Assembly: GCA_026706225.1 (NCBI GenBank)
Contig: JAPOZE010000227.1
Span: forward strand, 1 to 5,674
DNA length: 5,674 bases
Source: Acidobacteriota bacterium
Lineage (GTDB): Bacteria > Acidobacteriota > Terriglobia > Versatilivoradales > Versatilivoraceae
Reading direction: 5' to 3'
In this document: piece by piece, positions 1-5,674 of the stretch
Layout of the letters: each line of letters starts with the position of its first letter
Numbering within the stretch: position 1 is the first letter of the stretch
Made by a program: the position numbers and the translations under genes
Notes under the pieces: generated by a model
What the model saw: the letters and a program-made list of their open reading frames with translations, nothing else
What the model was told of the DNA's origin: nothing
The model's database searches: none

Positions 1-67
1 GATCTATACTCACGTATTGAAAGAACGCCTGAAGGGGATCTACCGGGAGCACCATCCCAGGGCTTAG
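1..67 (+). CDS. xerD: C-terminal end of a Xer-type tyrosine recombinase (partial, cut by the window edge)
   Basis: Reading from base 2, an open frame runs to a TAG at 65-67 and gives IYTHVLKERLKGIYREHHPRA. This is the characteristic tail of XerC/XerD recombinases, where IYTHV carries the catalytic tyrosine that attacks DNA (Tyr encoded at 5-7) and is followed by an (E)RL-(K)-x-(I/V)Y-x-x-x-HPRA ending. XerC/XerD act together at the dif site to resolve chromosome dimers in the cytoplasm. Only 21 residues are visible, so the other catalytic residues (the R-H-x-x-R set) lie outside the window. The HPRA ending favours the chromosomal Xer proteins over phage integrases. XerC and XerD cannot be told apart from this tail, so the symbol is the likelier guess. 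The gene converges with the histidine kinase downstream, with 27 bases between the stops and no clear terminator. Confidence 0.82.
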   Translation, partial: IYTHVLKERLKGIYREHHPRA

Positions 68-88
68 TGTTGCGTTTTCAAAAGAAAG

Positions 89-114
89 TCGTGTTCATTC
101 GTATCCATTCGTGG
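89..114. repeat. 10-bp-periodic short repeat across the kinase stop codon
   Basis: On the + strand the units GTGTTCATTC (91-100) and GTATCCATTC (101-110) are followed by a partial third unit GTGG (111-114) and preceded by TC, which fits the end of a further unit. On the - strand the pattern is a repeated (C/T)ACGAATG(G/A)A. The kinase stop codon (95-97) lies within it, so the last kinase residues TNGYE are encoded by repeat sequence. From general familiarity, similar ATTCGTGT/CCATTCGTGG strings occur as dispersed intergenic repeats in many environmental bacterial genomes. That link is recall, not a search result. Confidence 0.55.
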
Positions 115-1582
115 CTCGCTTTTCATCTTCGTGCAGCGGGGTTCCAGCAAGGGGAATCGAGACCAGGAAGGATGTTCCTCGGCCAACCTGGCTTTCGACA
201 GCGATGGTGCCGGAGAGGTCATCGATGATCTTCTTGGTAATGGACATTCCCAGGCCGAAACCCGTGCGCTTGCCCTTAGTGAAGAAGGGCTGGAAGAGGG
301 TGGCTTGAAGGTGGGCGGGAATTCCGGCGCCATCGTCGGTGAGCCGGATGCAGGCTCGATCCTGCCGGATCTCGCTGCGAATCGAGAAGGTGCCCCGACC
401 CTCCAGCGCGTCCCTGGCATTGACCGCGATATTCAGGAGAGCTCTAATGAATTTGTCCTTGTCGATGGTTACCCGGGCATTGCAGTTGAGCTCCCGCACG
501 AAACGGGTGTCGTTGTCCTGGTAAAGGGCCTGGATCTCGATGCAGCAATTTCTCAGAACTTGATCGAGGTTGCAGGTTTCCAGAGACATGCGGGTCTTCT
601 TGTCGTTGGCAAACTGGAGGATCTCATCCAGCATGCGTTCCATGCGTTCGACCTCAAAGTGGATGAATGCCAGGCATTCTTTCTTTTTGTCAGCCGACAG
701 TTCGTAGTCACTCAAGACGGAAGCAAATCCCTTGATGACGGTAATGGGGGTTCGGCAGTCGTGGACGATGGTATTGACCATGGTGCCGACCGCCGCCAGC
801 TTTTCCGTTTCGATCCTTTCCTCCTGACTCTGCCTGATGCGGCCCATCATGTCGTTGAAGTGGTTGGCCAATCCCTCCAGCTCATCGCCGGTCTTGACTT
901 GAATTCGGTGCGAAAGGTCGCCCGCCGAGGCCCTCAAGGCTCCCCCGGCGATGGTCGAAACGGGGTCGGTGATGCGGTTGGCCAGGATGCAGGCGCCCAG
1001 AATTCCCGCCACAACCGCCGCCAGACCCACCTTCAAGATCACCGCCTGAATCTCCCGGACCCTCCGGTTCATTCCATCCGTCAGAAAGCCCAGGCGGACC
1101 GTGCCCCAACGTAGCTCAGACTCGGACGACAGGACCGGAACCGTGAAATCAAAGACAGGAATATCGGAAGAACCGTCGCGCAATCGATGACCGAGTTGAC
1201 GGAACAGTGGTTTCTCGGCTTGCAGGGATTGCCGGGCCGCGGCTCCCGTCGGATGGGTATTGATCAGGGAGGCGTCTTCGGAATGGGCCGCCACCCTGCC
1301 TTCCTTGTCATAGACAATGGCATAGAGAAGCCGGCTTTCCTGCCGAGCCAGTCGCGCATTGACCTGGAGCATGCGGTAATTGTAGGTCTGCAGATGGGTC
1401 AAGTTGGCTCCGCTGGCGAAGATCCGGGCGATGGCGACGCCGCGCTGCCGGGTGTGCTCGCGAATCACTTTGCGCATGTGGTGGCTCAGCAGCGAGATCG
1501 CCAGCAGGAGGACCGAGGCGAGCAGCAGCACCGTCGCCAGAATCAACTTCATCCGCAGGTTCAGTCGGGGAAGAGCGCACAT
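95..1582 (-). CDS. Membrane-bound sensor histidine kinase (Cache-like sensor, HAMP, HisKA, HATPase_c)
   Basis: A 495-residue two-component sensor kinase that should autophosphorylate on His and pass the phosphate to an unseen response regulator. Visible in order: TM1 about residues 11-33 (hydrophobic LILATVLLLASVLLLAISLL), a periplasmic part about 34-178 with YAIVYDKEGRVAAHS and a later WGTVRLGF strand resembling PAS-like/Cache sensors, TM2 about 180-201, HAMP about 202-250 (ITDP, then GDELEGLANHFNDM), and HisKA with HDCRTP and phosphoacceptor His274. The ATPase domain has the N-box Asn388 (NIAVNARDAL), G1 DDGAGIP (Asp416), the F-box FQPFF and G2 GFGLGM (441-446). All catalytic boxes are present, so it looks functional. 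The ATG at 1582 is chosen because GGAG lies 6 bases upstream. An ATG 24 codons earlier would add a proline-rich stretch encoded by the C-rich leader, and the ATG ten codons later lacks a good ribosome site. The gene is divergent from recO and convergent with the recombinase. Its ligand is unknown. Confidence 0.93.
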   Translation of the reverse strand: MCALPRLNLRMKLILATVLLLASVLLLAISLLSHHMRKVIREHTRQRGVAIARIFASGANLTHLQTYNYRMLQVNARLARQESRLLYAIVYDKEGRVAAHSEDASLINTHPTGAAARQSLQAEKPLFRQLGHRLRDGSSDIPVFDFTVPVLSSESELRWGTVRLGFLTDGMNRRVREIQAVILKVGLAAVVAGILGACILANRITDPVSTIAGGALRASAGDLSHRIQVKTGDELEGLANHFNDMMGRIRQSQEERIETEKLAAVGTMVNTIVHDCRTPITVIKGFASVLSDYELSADKKKECLAFIHFEVERMERMLDEILQFANDKKTRMSLETCNLDQVLRNCCIEIQALYQDNDTRFVRELNCNARVTIDKDKFIRALLNIAVNARDALEGRGTFSIRSEIRQDRACIRLTDDGAGIPAHLQATLFQPFFTKGKRTGFGLGMSITKKIIDDLSGTIAVESQVGRGTSFLVSIPLAGTPLHEDEKRATNGYE

Positions 1583-1588
1583 GTATGT

Positions 1589-1594
1589 CTCCAA
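1589..1594 (-). promoter_or_regulatory. Ribosome binding site that fixes the kinase start
   Basis: On the - strand TTGGAG is followed by ACATAC and then ATG (start at 1582), a normal 6-base spacing. It decides between the three possible in-frame ATG codons at 1654, 1582 and 1552; the other two have no comparable purine-rich site upstream. Confidence 0.7.
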
Positions 1595-1619
1595 CGGAGG
1601 GAGTCCTATAGGGTGATGT

Positions 1620-1640
1620 GGGGGAGGGAGTTGGGGAGGG
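1620..1640 (+). other. G-rich tract matching the G-quadruplex pattern
   Basis: Four G runs occur in 21 bases: GGGGG 1620-1624, GGG 1626-1628, GGGG 1633-1636 and GGG 1638-1640, with loops of 1, 4 and 1 bases. This fits the usual G3+N1-7 rule with short loops. It lies on the + strand, 38 bases upstream of the kinase start, so the kinase leader RNA would carry the C-rich complement. The pattern is directly visible; folding and any regulatory role are inference. Confidence 0.5.
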
Positions 1641-1659
1641 CGGTATCCTAACACCGCCC
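1638..1659. other. Hairpin overlapping the G-rich tract
   Basis: GGGCGGT (1638-1644) and ACCGCCC (1653-1659) form a perfect 7-bp stem with an 8-base loop. The stem uses the last G run of the adjacent quadruplex-like tract, so the two structures could not form together. No T run follows on either strand, so it is not a standard intrinsic terminator. Confidence 0.4.
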
Positions 1660-1687
1660 ATGAGACCGGTCAACGACTCCTCCGACT

Positions 1688-1785
1688 CCGATGCCTCACC
1701 CTCCCCCCGCTGGAGGGGCCGTGGGGTCTGTTTGGTTTCCTGGAATTCTGTGATACTTTGGGGCGCTTGTCTGACCGATGCCTCA
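1688..1785. repeat. 11-bp direct repeat CCGATGCCTCA, two copies
   Basis: Identical copies lie at 1688-1698 and 1775-1785, 87 bases apart start to start. The first is followed by a C tract that can pair with the GGAGGG at 1712-1717, the second by a sequence with the short inverted repeat TGCCT/AGGCA (1779-1783, 1793-1797). They could be paired binding sites, or leftover copies of a small dispersed repeat; the sequence alone does not decide. Confidence 0.35.
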
Positions 1786-1820
1786 GGGTGTCAGGCAGAG
1801 TGCTCATCGGGAAGCAGGAC

Positions 1821-1852
1821 CGCCGGCGACCCGTTTTCTGAAAGCGTCGGCG
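1821..1852 (+). other. GC-rich hairpin in the recO leader
   Basis: CGCCGGCG (1821-1828) can pair with CGTCGGCG (1845-1852), eight pairs including one G-U, closing a 16-base loop. It ends 30 bases before the recO start codon. No T run follows, and no known riboswitch or T-box elements are recognisable. It may only affect mRNA stability or be chance in GC-rich DNA. Confidence 0.3.
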
Positions 1853-1882
1853 CGTCGACATCCGATCGCGGTTGGATAATCG

Positions 1883-2638
1883 ATGGGGATTCTGAGTAGC
1901 GAGGCCATCATTCTGCGGACCTATCCGTTCAGGGAAACAGACAGGATTGTGGTGGCCTATACCCGAAAGTACGGCAAGGTGCGGGGCGTGGCTCGCGGAA
2001 GTCGTCGGATCAGGAGCCGCTTCTCCGGTCGGCTGGAACCCTTGTCATGGGTGGAGCTGGTTGCCTTTGAGGGGCGTAGTCAGGAGTTGGTGTCGATCGA
2101 CAAGGTGGAGTTGCTGAAGGGTTATGGACTGGCAATTGAGGATTACCAGGCCTACCTGCGTTCTTCCTATTTGCTGGAACTCCTGATGGAAACGGTTCCC
2201 GAACGTGAAGCCAACGATTCTCTGTTTCGCCTTTTGCTGCATGTGCTACCGTTGCTGCGGGATAGGGACAAGTCCCGGCTGGCCTCCGTCTATTTCCAGA
2301 TCTGGCATTTGAAACTGGCAGGATTGCTTCCCAGCCTTACCGCCTGCAGTGGTTGCGGCGCGGCCTTGGGCCCCGGAACAGGAGCCTACTCCCAGCGGGA
2401 TGCCCCAGGAATTTTCTGCCGGGAATGCCGGAAAGGGGCAGGGCGCCGGATCGACGGAGAAGTCCTGGAATTGGCTGGTCTGGTGGTGAAGAAGTCTCTG
2501 CCGGAGTTGGCAGGCGGGCAAGTGGCAAAACAGGCCATTTCGGCGCTGAATGCGGTTGCCGAAGAGATGGTACAGTCCGGGTTCGAGCGAAAGTTCGATT
2601 CACTGTCGCTGCTGCGGCAGGAATCAGGGAATCGTTAG
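1883..2638 (+). CDS. recO: DNA repair protein RecO
   Basis: This is a 251-residue protein of normal family length. RecO works with RecR (and RecF) in the cytoplasm to load RecA onto SSB-coated single-stranded DNA and can anneal complementary strands. The N-terminal OB-fold region (about 1-80) has the family opening EAIILRTYPFRETDRIV, then YTRKYGKVRGVARGSRR, a basic stretch consistent with DNA binding. A helical middle part follows. A zinc-finger-like set, C155-x2-C158 and C179-x2-C182 (CSGCG and FCREC), marks the zinc-bearing RecO class. The ATG at 1883 starts directly at the conserved N-terminus, with a weak GGA six bases upstream. It is the first gene of a same-strand cluster; glyQ begins 3 bases after its stop. 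The family call is secure. Confidence 0.96.
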   Translation: MGILSSEAIILRTYPFRETDRIVVAYTRKYGKVRGVARGSRRIRSRFSGRLEPLSWVELVAFEGRSQELVSIDKVELLKGYGLAIEDYQAYLRSSYLLELLMETVPEREANDSLFRLLLHVLPLLRDRDKSRLASVYFQIWHLKLAGLLPSLTACSGCGAALGPGTGAYSQRDAPGIFCRECRKGAGRRIDGEVLELAGLVVKKSLPELAGGQVAKQAISALNAVAEEMVQSGFERKFDSLSLLRQESGNR

Positions 2639-2641
2639 ATC

Positions 2642-3529
2642 ATGTGGTTCCAACAACTGTTCATGGATTTGCAGACATTCTGGGCGGAGCACGGATGTGT
2701 CATCCATCTGCCTTACGACGTGGAAAAAGGGGCAGGAACCATGAACCCCGAGACCTTCTTCCGGGTGCTTGGGCCCGATCCCTATCGAGTGGCCTACCTG
2801 GAGCCCAGCCGGCGTCCTGCAGATGGCCGTTATGGAGAGAATCCCAACCGGGTTCAAAAGCATCACCAGCTTCAGGTCGTTCTGAAGCCCGGCCCGCCCG
2901 AGGTGCAGTCTCTCTATCTGCGGAGCCTGGAAAAGATAGGCATTGACCTGCGTGGCCACGATATTCGGTTTGAAGAGGACAATTGGGAATCGCCCACCCT
3001 CGGGGCCTGGGGAGCCGGCTGGCAGGTCCTGTTGGATGGCCTGGAGATTACCCAGTTCACCTATTTCCAGCAGGCCGGGGGGCTGGAGCTGAACCCGGTT
3101 TCGGTGGAACTCACCTATGGATTGGAACGGATCGCGATGTTCCTGAGCCACAGGTCGGATGTGTTCGATCTGGAGTGGAATGCCAGTGTCGGTTATCGAG
3201 ACCTCAGACACGCCGACGAAGTCCAGTTTTCCCGTTACAATTTCGAATCTGCCGATATCGACCTGCACTTCGGCTGGTTCAACGATTACGAAAGAGAGGC
3301 GGATCGTCTGATCGAAGACGGGTTGATCCTGCCGGCCTACGACTACTGTCTCAAGTGCTCGCACACCTTCAATGTCCTGGATGCCAGGGGCGCCATCAGC
3401 GTCTCCGAACGCACACGGATGATTCAGCGTGTGCGCGCCCTCGCCTGCCGCATCGCTCGACACTATGTGACCGGCGAAGACCATCGCCAAAATTCCGGGA
3501 CCAGGAGCGGACCAGGAGGGCGGATTTAA
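2642..3529 (+). CDS. glyQ: Glycyl-tRNA synthetase alpha subunit
   Basis: This 295-residue protein is the class II catalytic alpha subunit of the bacterial alpha2beta2 glycyl-tRNA synthetase, which activates glycine with ATP for transfer to tRNA-Gly. Clear landmarks are the early FWAEHGC and [22 protein letters not shown], class II motif 2 [17 protein letters not shown] (54-70), [15 protein letters not shown] (113-127), [12 protein letters not shown] (136-147), motif 3 [11 protein letters not shown] (158-168, Arg163), and [18 protein letters not shown] (240-257). After motif 2 the usual aromatic HYYQFQV segment reads KHHQLQV here. The last 15-20 residues are a polar, glycine-rich tail (about 279-295) in place of the familiar tail that ends near LGFPLL. 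The ATG at 2642 is 3 bases after the recO stop. AGGGA at 2626-2630 inside recO is an 11-base-distant ribosome site, so initiation may rely on coupling. It is paired with glyS downstream. Confidence 0.98.
   Translation: MWFQQLFMDLQTFWAEHGCVIHLPYDVEKGAGTMNPETFFRVLGPDPYRVAYLEPSRRPADGRYGENPNRVQKHHQLQVVLKPGPPEVQSLYLRSLEKIGIDLRGHDIRFEEDNWESPTLGAWGAGWQVLLDGLEITQFTYFQQAGGLELNPVSVELTYGLERIAMFLSHRSDVFDLEWNASVGYRDLRHADEVQFSRYNFESADIDLHFGWFNDYEREADRLIEDGLILPAYDYCLKCSHTFNVLDARGAISVSERTRMIQRVRALACRIARHYVTGEDHRQNSGTRSGPGGRI
3498..3519 (+). repeat. 11-bp tandem duplication at the 3' end of glyQ carrying AGGAGG
   Basis: GGACCAGGAGC (3498-3508) is followed directly by GGACCAGGAGG (3509-3519), differing only in the last base. 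Eleven is not a multiple of three, so the two copies are read in different frames, as SGPG and flanking residues of the GlyQ tail. The second copy makes a consensus-like AGGAGG (3514-3519), which is 46 bases before the glyS ATG and 14 before an out-of-frame ATG at 3534. Confidence 0.5.
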
Positions 3530-3565
3530 TCTGATGTTTCTGATTAAACGTTCTGCGTTAAACCA

Positions 3566-5656
3566 ATGTCAGCAGAATTCTTATTGGAGATAGGATGCGA
3601 AGAGATACCGGCCCGATTCCTGCCGGGTGCTTCGCAGCAATTGAAACAGAATATTCAACGGGTTCTCTCCGTTCATTCTCTGGGTTTTGACGAAATCGAC
3701 GCCTATTCGACTCCGCGGCGCTTGATTGTCCATGCCAGCGGTGTATCCACCGCCCAGCCGGGCCGGAACCAGGTCATCGCGGGCCCTCCCTGGGCCATCG
3801 CCTTTGACCGGGAAGGCCACCCCACGGCCGCCGCCCTGGGCTTCGCCCGCAAGAACCGGGTCGGGGTGGAGGCCCTTTCCGAGGTAAAGACAAAAAAGGG
3901 CAGTTATCTGGCCTACCGGAAGCAGGTGCCGGGGCGCAAAGCCGAACACATTCTGGTGGAGGAAATTCCCAACGCCATCAAGGGACTGGAATTGCCCAAG
4001 AGCATGCGGTGGGAAGCCAGCCAGTTTCTGTTTCTGCGGCCGATTCGATGGATTCTTTGCCTCTTCGACCGGCAGGTCGTACCCGTCCGACTGGCTTCGG
4101 TCCGGGCAGGAGACCGTACTTACGGGCACCGAATTCTGGCCGGCAACCGTGAAGCGGTGGTGACCCACTTCGCGGATTATCGGCAGAAGCTACGAGAGGC
4201 GGATGTCGAAATCGATTCGACGAAGCGGTTGCGCCGTATCCAGGAGGGTCTGGAGCAAGCGGCGCGAGGGCAGGGTGGTCACCTGGTGGAGGACCGAGGG
4301 CTGCTGCAGACCGTGGCCCATCTCAGCGAGCATCCCAGCGTGGTGTGCGGGGACTTTGACCCGGGGTTCCTGAAGCTCCCGGCAGAGGTGTTGATCACGG
4401 TGATGCGAGAGCACCAAAAGTATTTCTCGCTCCGGGACAGTGAGGGGAGGCTGCTCCCCAGATTCCTGGCGGTGGCGGATTCGGATGAGGCCTTTTCCCG
4501 ACAAATTCAGGCTGGGCATGAGCGGGTGCTCAGAGCTCGCCTGTCGGACGCCGCTTTTTTTTGGGAGTCTGACCTGAGGGTTTCCCTGCGGGACCGGATC
4601 GGTCTGCTGAGAAAGATCACCTATCAGAGAAATCTTGGCACTCTCTATGATAAGGCTCTGAGAATAAAAGTCTTATCGAAGTTCATGGTCAAGCGGATCC
4701 AACAACCCGAACTCCTTTCCCGGGTGCAGCAGGCCGCTGAGCTATGCAAGACCGATCTGACCACCGAGATGGTCCGGGAATTCAGCAATCTGCAGGGAGT
4801 GGTGGGGGGGCTCTACGGCCGCGTCCAGGGCATGGAGCCGGCGGTGTCGGAGGCGATATACGACCACTACCTGCCGGTATCCTCGGAAGACCGTGTGCCG
4901 CGCGGGCTTGCCGGTGCGATTGTCGCCATGGCCGATAAGCTGGACACACTGGCGGGAGCCTTCTGCCTGGGCCTGGTCCCCACCGGATCCCGGGACCCGC
5001 TGGGGTTGCGCCGCCAGGCCATGGGTTTGATCCGTATCCTGCTGGAGAAGGAACTGGACCTCTCCTGCGAAGGCATGCTGGCCAAGGCCTATGAGGGAGT
5101 TCGCGGTTTCGCCGATCGATCCCTGGAGGAAACGTCCCTGACTTTTCGGAACTTCCTGAAGGACCGGATGCGTTTCCTCTTTCGGGAGCAGGGGTTCCGC
5201 TACGACGAAATCAACGCGGTGCTGGAGGTGTGTTGGGATCATCCGGTGGAAAGCCGCAAGCGCTTGGGCGCCATCGCCGGCATGCGCGAGAGCTCCGATT
5301 TCCGGTCGCTGGCGACCAGTTTCAAGCGGATCAAGAACATTCTGTTGAAAGCCGAAGTGGATTCTCAAGCAGCCTGCGTCATCGATCCGGCGCTGTTTGC
5401 AACCCCGGAGGAGAGTCTGCTCCACGGCCAGGTCGTTTCGCTTGACCGCGGGATTTCCAAGGCGATTCGTGCCGGACGGCACCAGGCGACTTTGGGAATG
5501 ATGGCCTCGCTGAGGCCCGCGGTGGACTCCTTCTTTGACCGGGTGCTGGTGATGGACGAGGACCCGGGGGTGCGGAGGAACCGTCTCGCCCTGCTGGCCT
5601 TTCTCCTGCAGACGTTTCTGAAGGTGGCTGACGTTTCCGAGATGGTGACGACCTGA
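3566..5656 (+). CDS. glyS: Glycyl-tRNA synthetase beta subunit
   Basis: This 696-residue protein has the normal length for the beta subunit, which binds tRNA-Gly and completes the alpha2beta2 enzyme with GlyQ. The N-terminus FLLEIGCEEIPARFLPGA and STPRRL (48-53) are family hallmarks. Further landmarks are ELPKSMRWEASQFLFLRPIRW (142-162), EHPSVVCGDFDPGFLKLP (255-272), MREHQKYFSL (280-289), RLSDAAFFWESDL (325-337), the HD-like region KTDLTTEMVREFSNLQG (395-411), MADKLDTLAGAF (455-466) and SRDPLGLRRQ (475-484). The C-terminal DALR-like anticodon-binding region ends with SFFDRVLVMDEDPGVRRNRL (655-674). The ATG at 3566 is the first start after an in-frame TAA at 3545 and begins at the conserved N-terminus, yet no Shine-Dalgarno is visible before it. 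It lies 36 bases after glyQ, so the two are probably cotranscribed and coupled. Eighteen bases follow to the window edge, with no terminator visible. Confidence 0.98.
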   Translation: MSAEFLLEIGCEEIPARFLPGASQQLKQNIQRVLSVHSLGFDEIDAYSTPRRLIVHASGVSTAQPGRNQVIAGPPWAIAFDREGHPTAAALGFARKNRVGVEALSEVKTKKGSYLAYRKQVPGRKAEHILVEEIPNAIKGLELPKSMRWEASQFLFLRPIRWILCLFDRQVVPVRLASVRAGDRTYGHRILAGNREAVVTHFADYRQKLREADVEIDSTKRLRRIQEGLEQAARGQGGHLVEDRGLLQTVAHLSEHPSVVCGDFDPGFLKLPAEVLITVMREHQKYFSLRDSEGRLLPRFLAVADSDEAFSRQIQAGHERVLRARLSDAAFFWESDLRVSLRDRIGLLRKITYQRNLGTLYDKALRIKVLSKFMVKRIQQPELLSRVQQAAELCKTDLTTEMVREFSNLQGVVGGLYGRVQGMEPAVSEAIYDHYLPVSSEDRVPRGLAGAIVAMADKLDTLAGAFCLGLVPTGSRDPLGLRRQAMGLIRILLEKELDLSCEGMLAKAYEGVRGFADRSLEETSLTFRNFLKDRMRFLFREQGFRYDEINAVLEVCWDHPVESRKRLGAIAGMRESSDFRSLATSFKRIKNILLKAEVDSQAACVIDPALFATPEESLLHGQVVSLDRGISKAIRAGRHQATLGMMASLRPAVDSFFDRVLVMDEDPGVRRNRLALLAFLLQTFLKVADVSEMVTT

Positions 5657-5674
5657 CGGGCTGATACCGGCGCG

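Larger units (their letters stand above)
1583..1882. other. 300-base divergent intergenic region between the kinase and recO
   Basis: This stretch holds the 5' leaders and presumably the promoters of two genes transcribed in opposite directions. I see no convincing protein or RNA gene in it. It is structured: a G-rich tract (1620-1640), a perfect 7-bp stem (1638-1644 with 1653-1659), a 6-bp stem (1699-1704 with 1712-1717), the 11-bp direct repeat CCGATGCCTCA (1688-1698 and 1775-1785), and a GC-rich 8-bp stem before recO (1821-1828 with 1845-1852). A weak extended -10 candidate for recO, TGTGATACT, lies at 1749-1757, but no good -35 accompanies it. On the kinase side CCTATAGG (1605-1612) is the only AT-containing -10-like string, again without a clear -35. 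Confidence 0.6.

Noticed and set aside
131..1114. Long + strand open frame (327 codons) inside the kinase gene
   Set aside because: It lies fully antisense to a kinase with all catalytic motifs intact, and its translation shows no recognisable domain. GC-rich third positions commonly leave the opposite strand open.
1583..1654. Upstream ATG at 1654 extending the kinase by 24 residues
   Set aside because: The extension is proline-rich sequence from the C-rich complement of the G tract and has no plausible signal. The ATG at 1582 has a well-spaced GGAG.
1699..1740. Intrinsic terminator formed by the C-tract/GGAGGG stem
   Set aside because: The stem is only 6 bp and is followed by a G-rich, not T-rich, sequence. 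No gene on the + strand ends just before it.
1583..1882. tRNA, glycine riboswitch or T-box leader ahead of the glyQS cluster
   Set aside because: I find no T-arm GTTCGA-type sequence, no paired glycine-aptamer cores and no T-box TGGNACC-like element. The spacer also precedes recO, not glyQ.
1618..1899. + strand 93-codon frame in the divergent spacer
   Set aside because: It overlaps the recO start out of frame, has low-complexity composition and no ribosome site, and runs through the structured repeats.
2353..2946. + strand 197-codon frame across the recO-glyQ junction
   Set aside because: It overlaps two firmly identified genes in another frame, and its arginine- and glycine-rich composition is typical of shadow translation.
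2624..3490. 288-codon - strand open frame opposite glyQ
   Set aside because: It is the complement of a clear glyQ gene and has no recognisable motif of its own.
1..5674. CRISPR array, insertion sequence or novel defence system
   Set aside because: There are no regularly spaced repeats, transposase motifs or terminal inverted repeats, and every long stretch outside the 300-base spacer is accounted for by known gene families.

Overview
The window is ordinary bacterial chromosome with fairly high GC by eye and housekeeping genes. It holds the last codons of a Xer-type tyrosine recombinase on the + strand (1-67), a full-length membrane sensor histidine kinase on the - strand (95-1582), a 300-base divergent intergenic region (1583-1882), and a + strand cluster recO-glyQ-glyS (1883-5656) that runs nearly to the right edge. 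The two-subunit glycyl-tRNA synthetase (separate alpha and beta genes) is the typically bacterial form. The Xer tail, the Cache-like kinase sensor and the kinase H-box resemble proteins I associate with Acidobacteriota or deltaproteobacterial lineages. This placement is an impression without database support and should be held loosely.

Left part: the recombinase gene and the kinase gene converge, with only 27 bases between their stop codons. A 10-bp-periodic repeat lies across the kinase stop codon. The kinase has TM1, a periplasmic sensor of about 150 residues, TM2, HAMP, a dimerisation/phosphoacceptor domain with His274 in the motif HDCRTP, and a complete HATPase_c domain. No response regulator is in the window, so its partner and signal are unknown.

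Middle: the 300 bases between the divergent kinase and recO contain no gene I can support. They do contain a four-run G tract that fits the G-quadruplex pattern, a hairpin overlapping its last G run, a complementary C tract, an 11-bp direct repeat and a GC-rich hairpin just before recO.

Right part: recO (recombination mediator) is followed after 3 bases by glyQ, and glyQ after 36 bases by glyS. This looks like one transcription unit. RecO joins DNA repair to translation only by position; GlyQ and GlyS form the alpha2beta2 enzyme that charges tRNA-Gly. The curious points here are that glyS has no visible Shine-Dalgarno sequence, while an AGGAGG inside an 11-bp tandem duplication lies at the end of glyQ, and that the GlyQ C-terminal tail is unusual.

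I found no CRISPR array, tRNA, insertion sequence or defence system, and no convincing new system. The most interesting material is non-coding: the repeat at the kinase stop codon, the structured divergent spacer and the glyQ-glyS junction.
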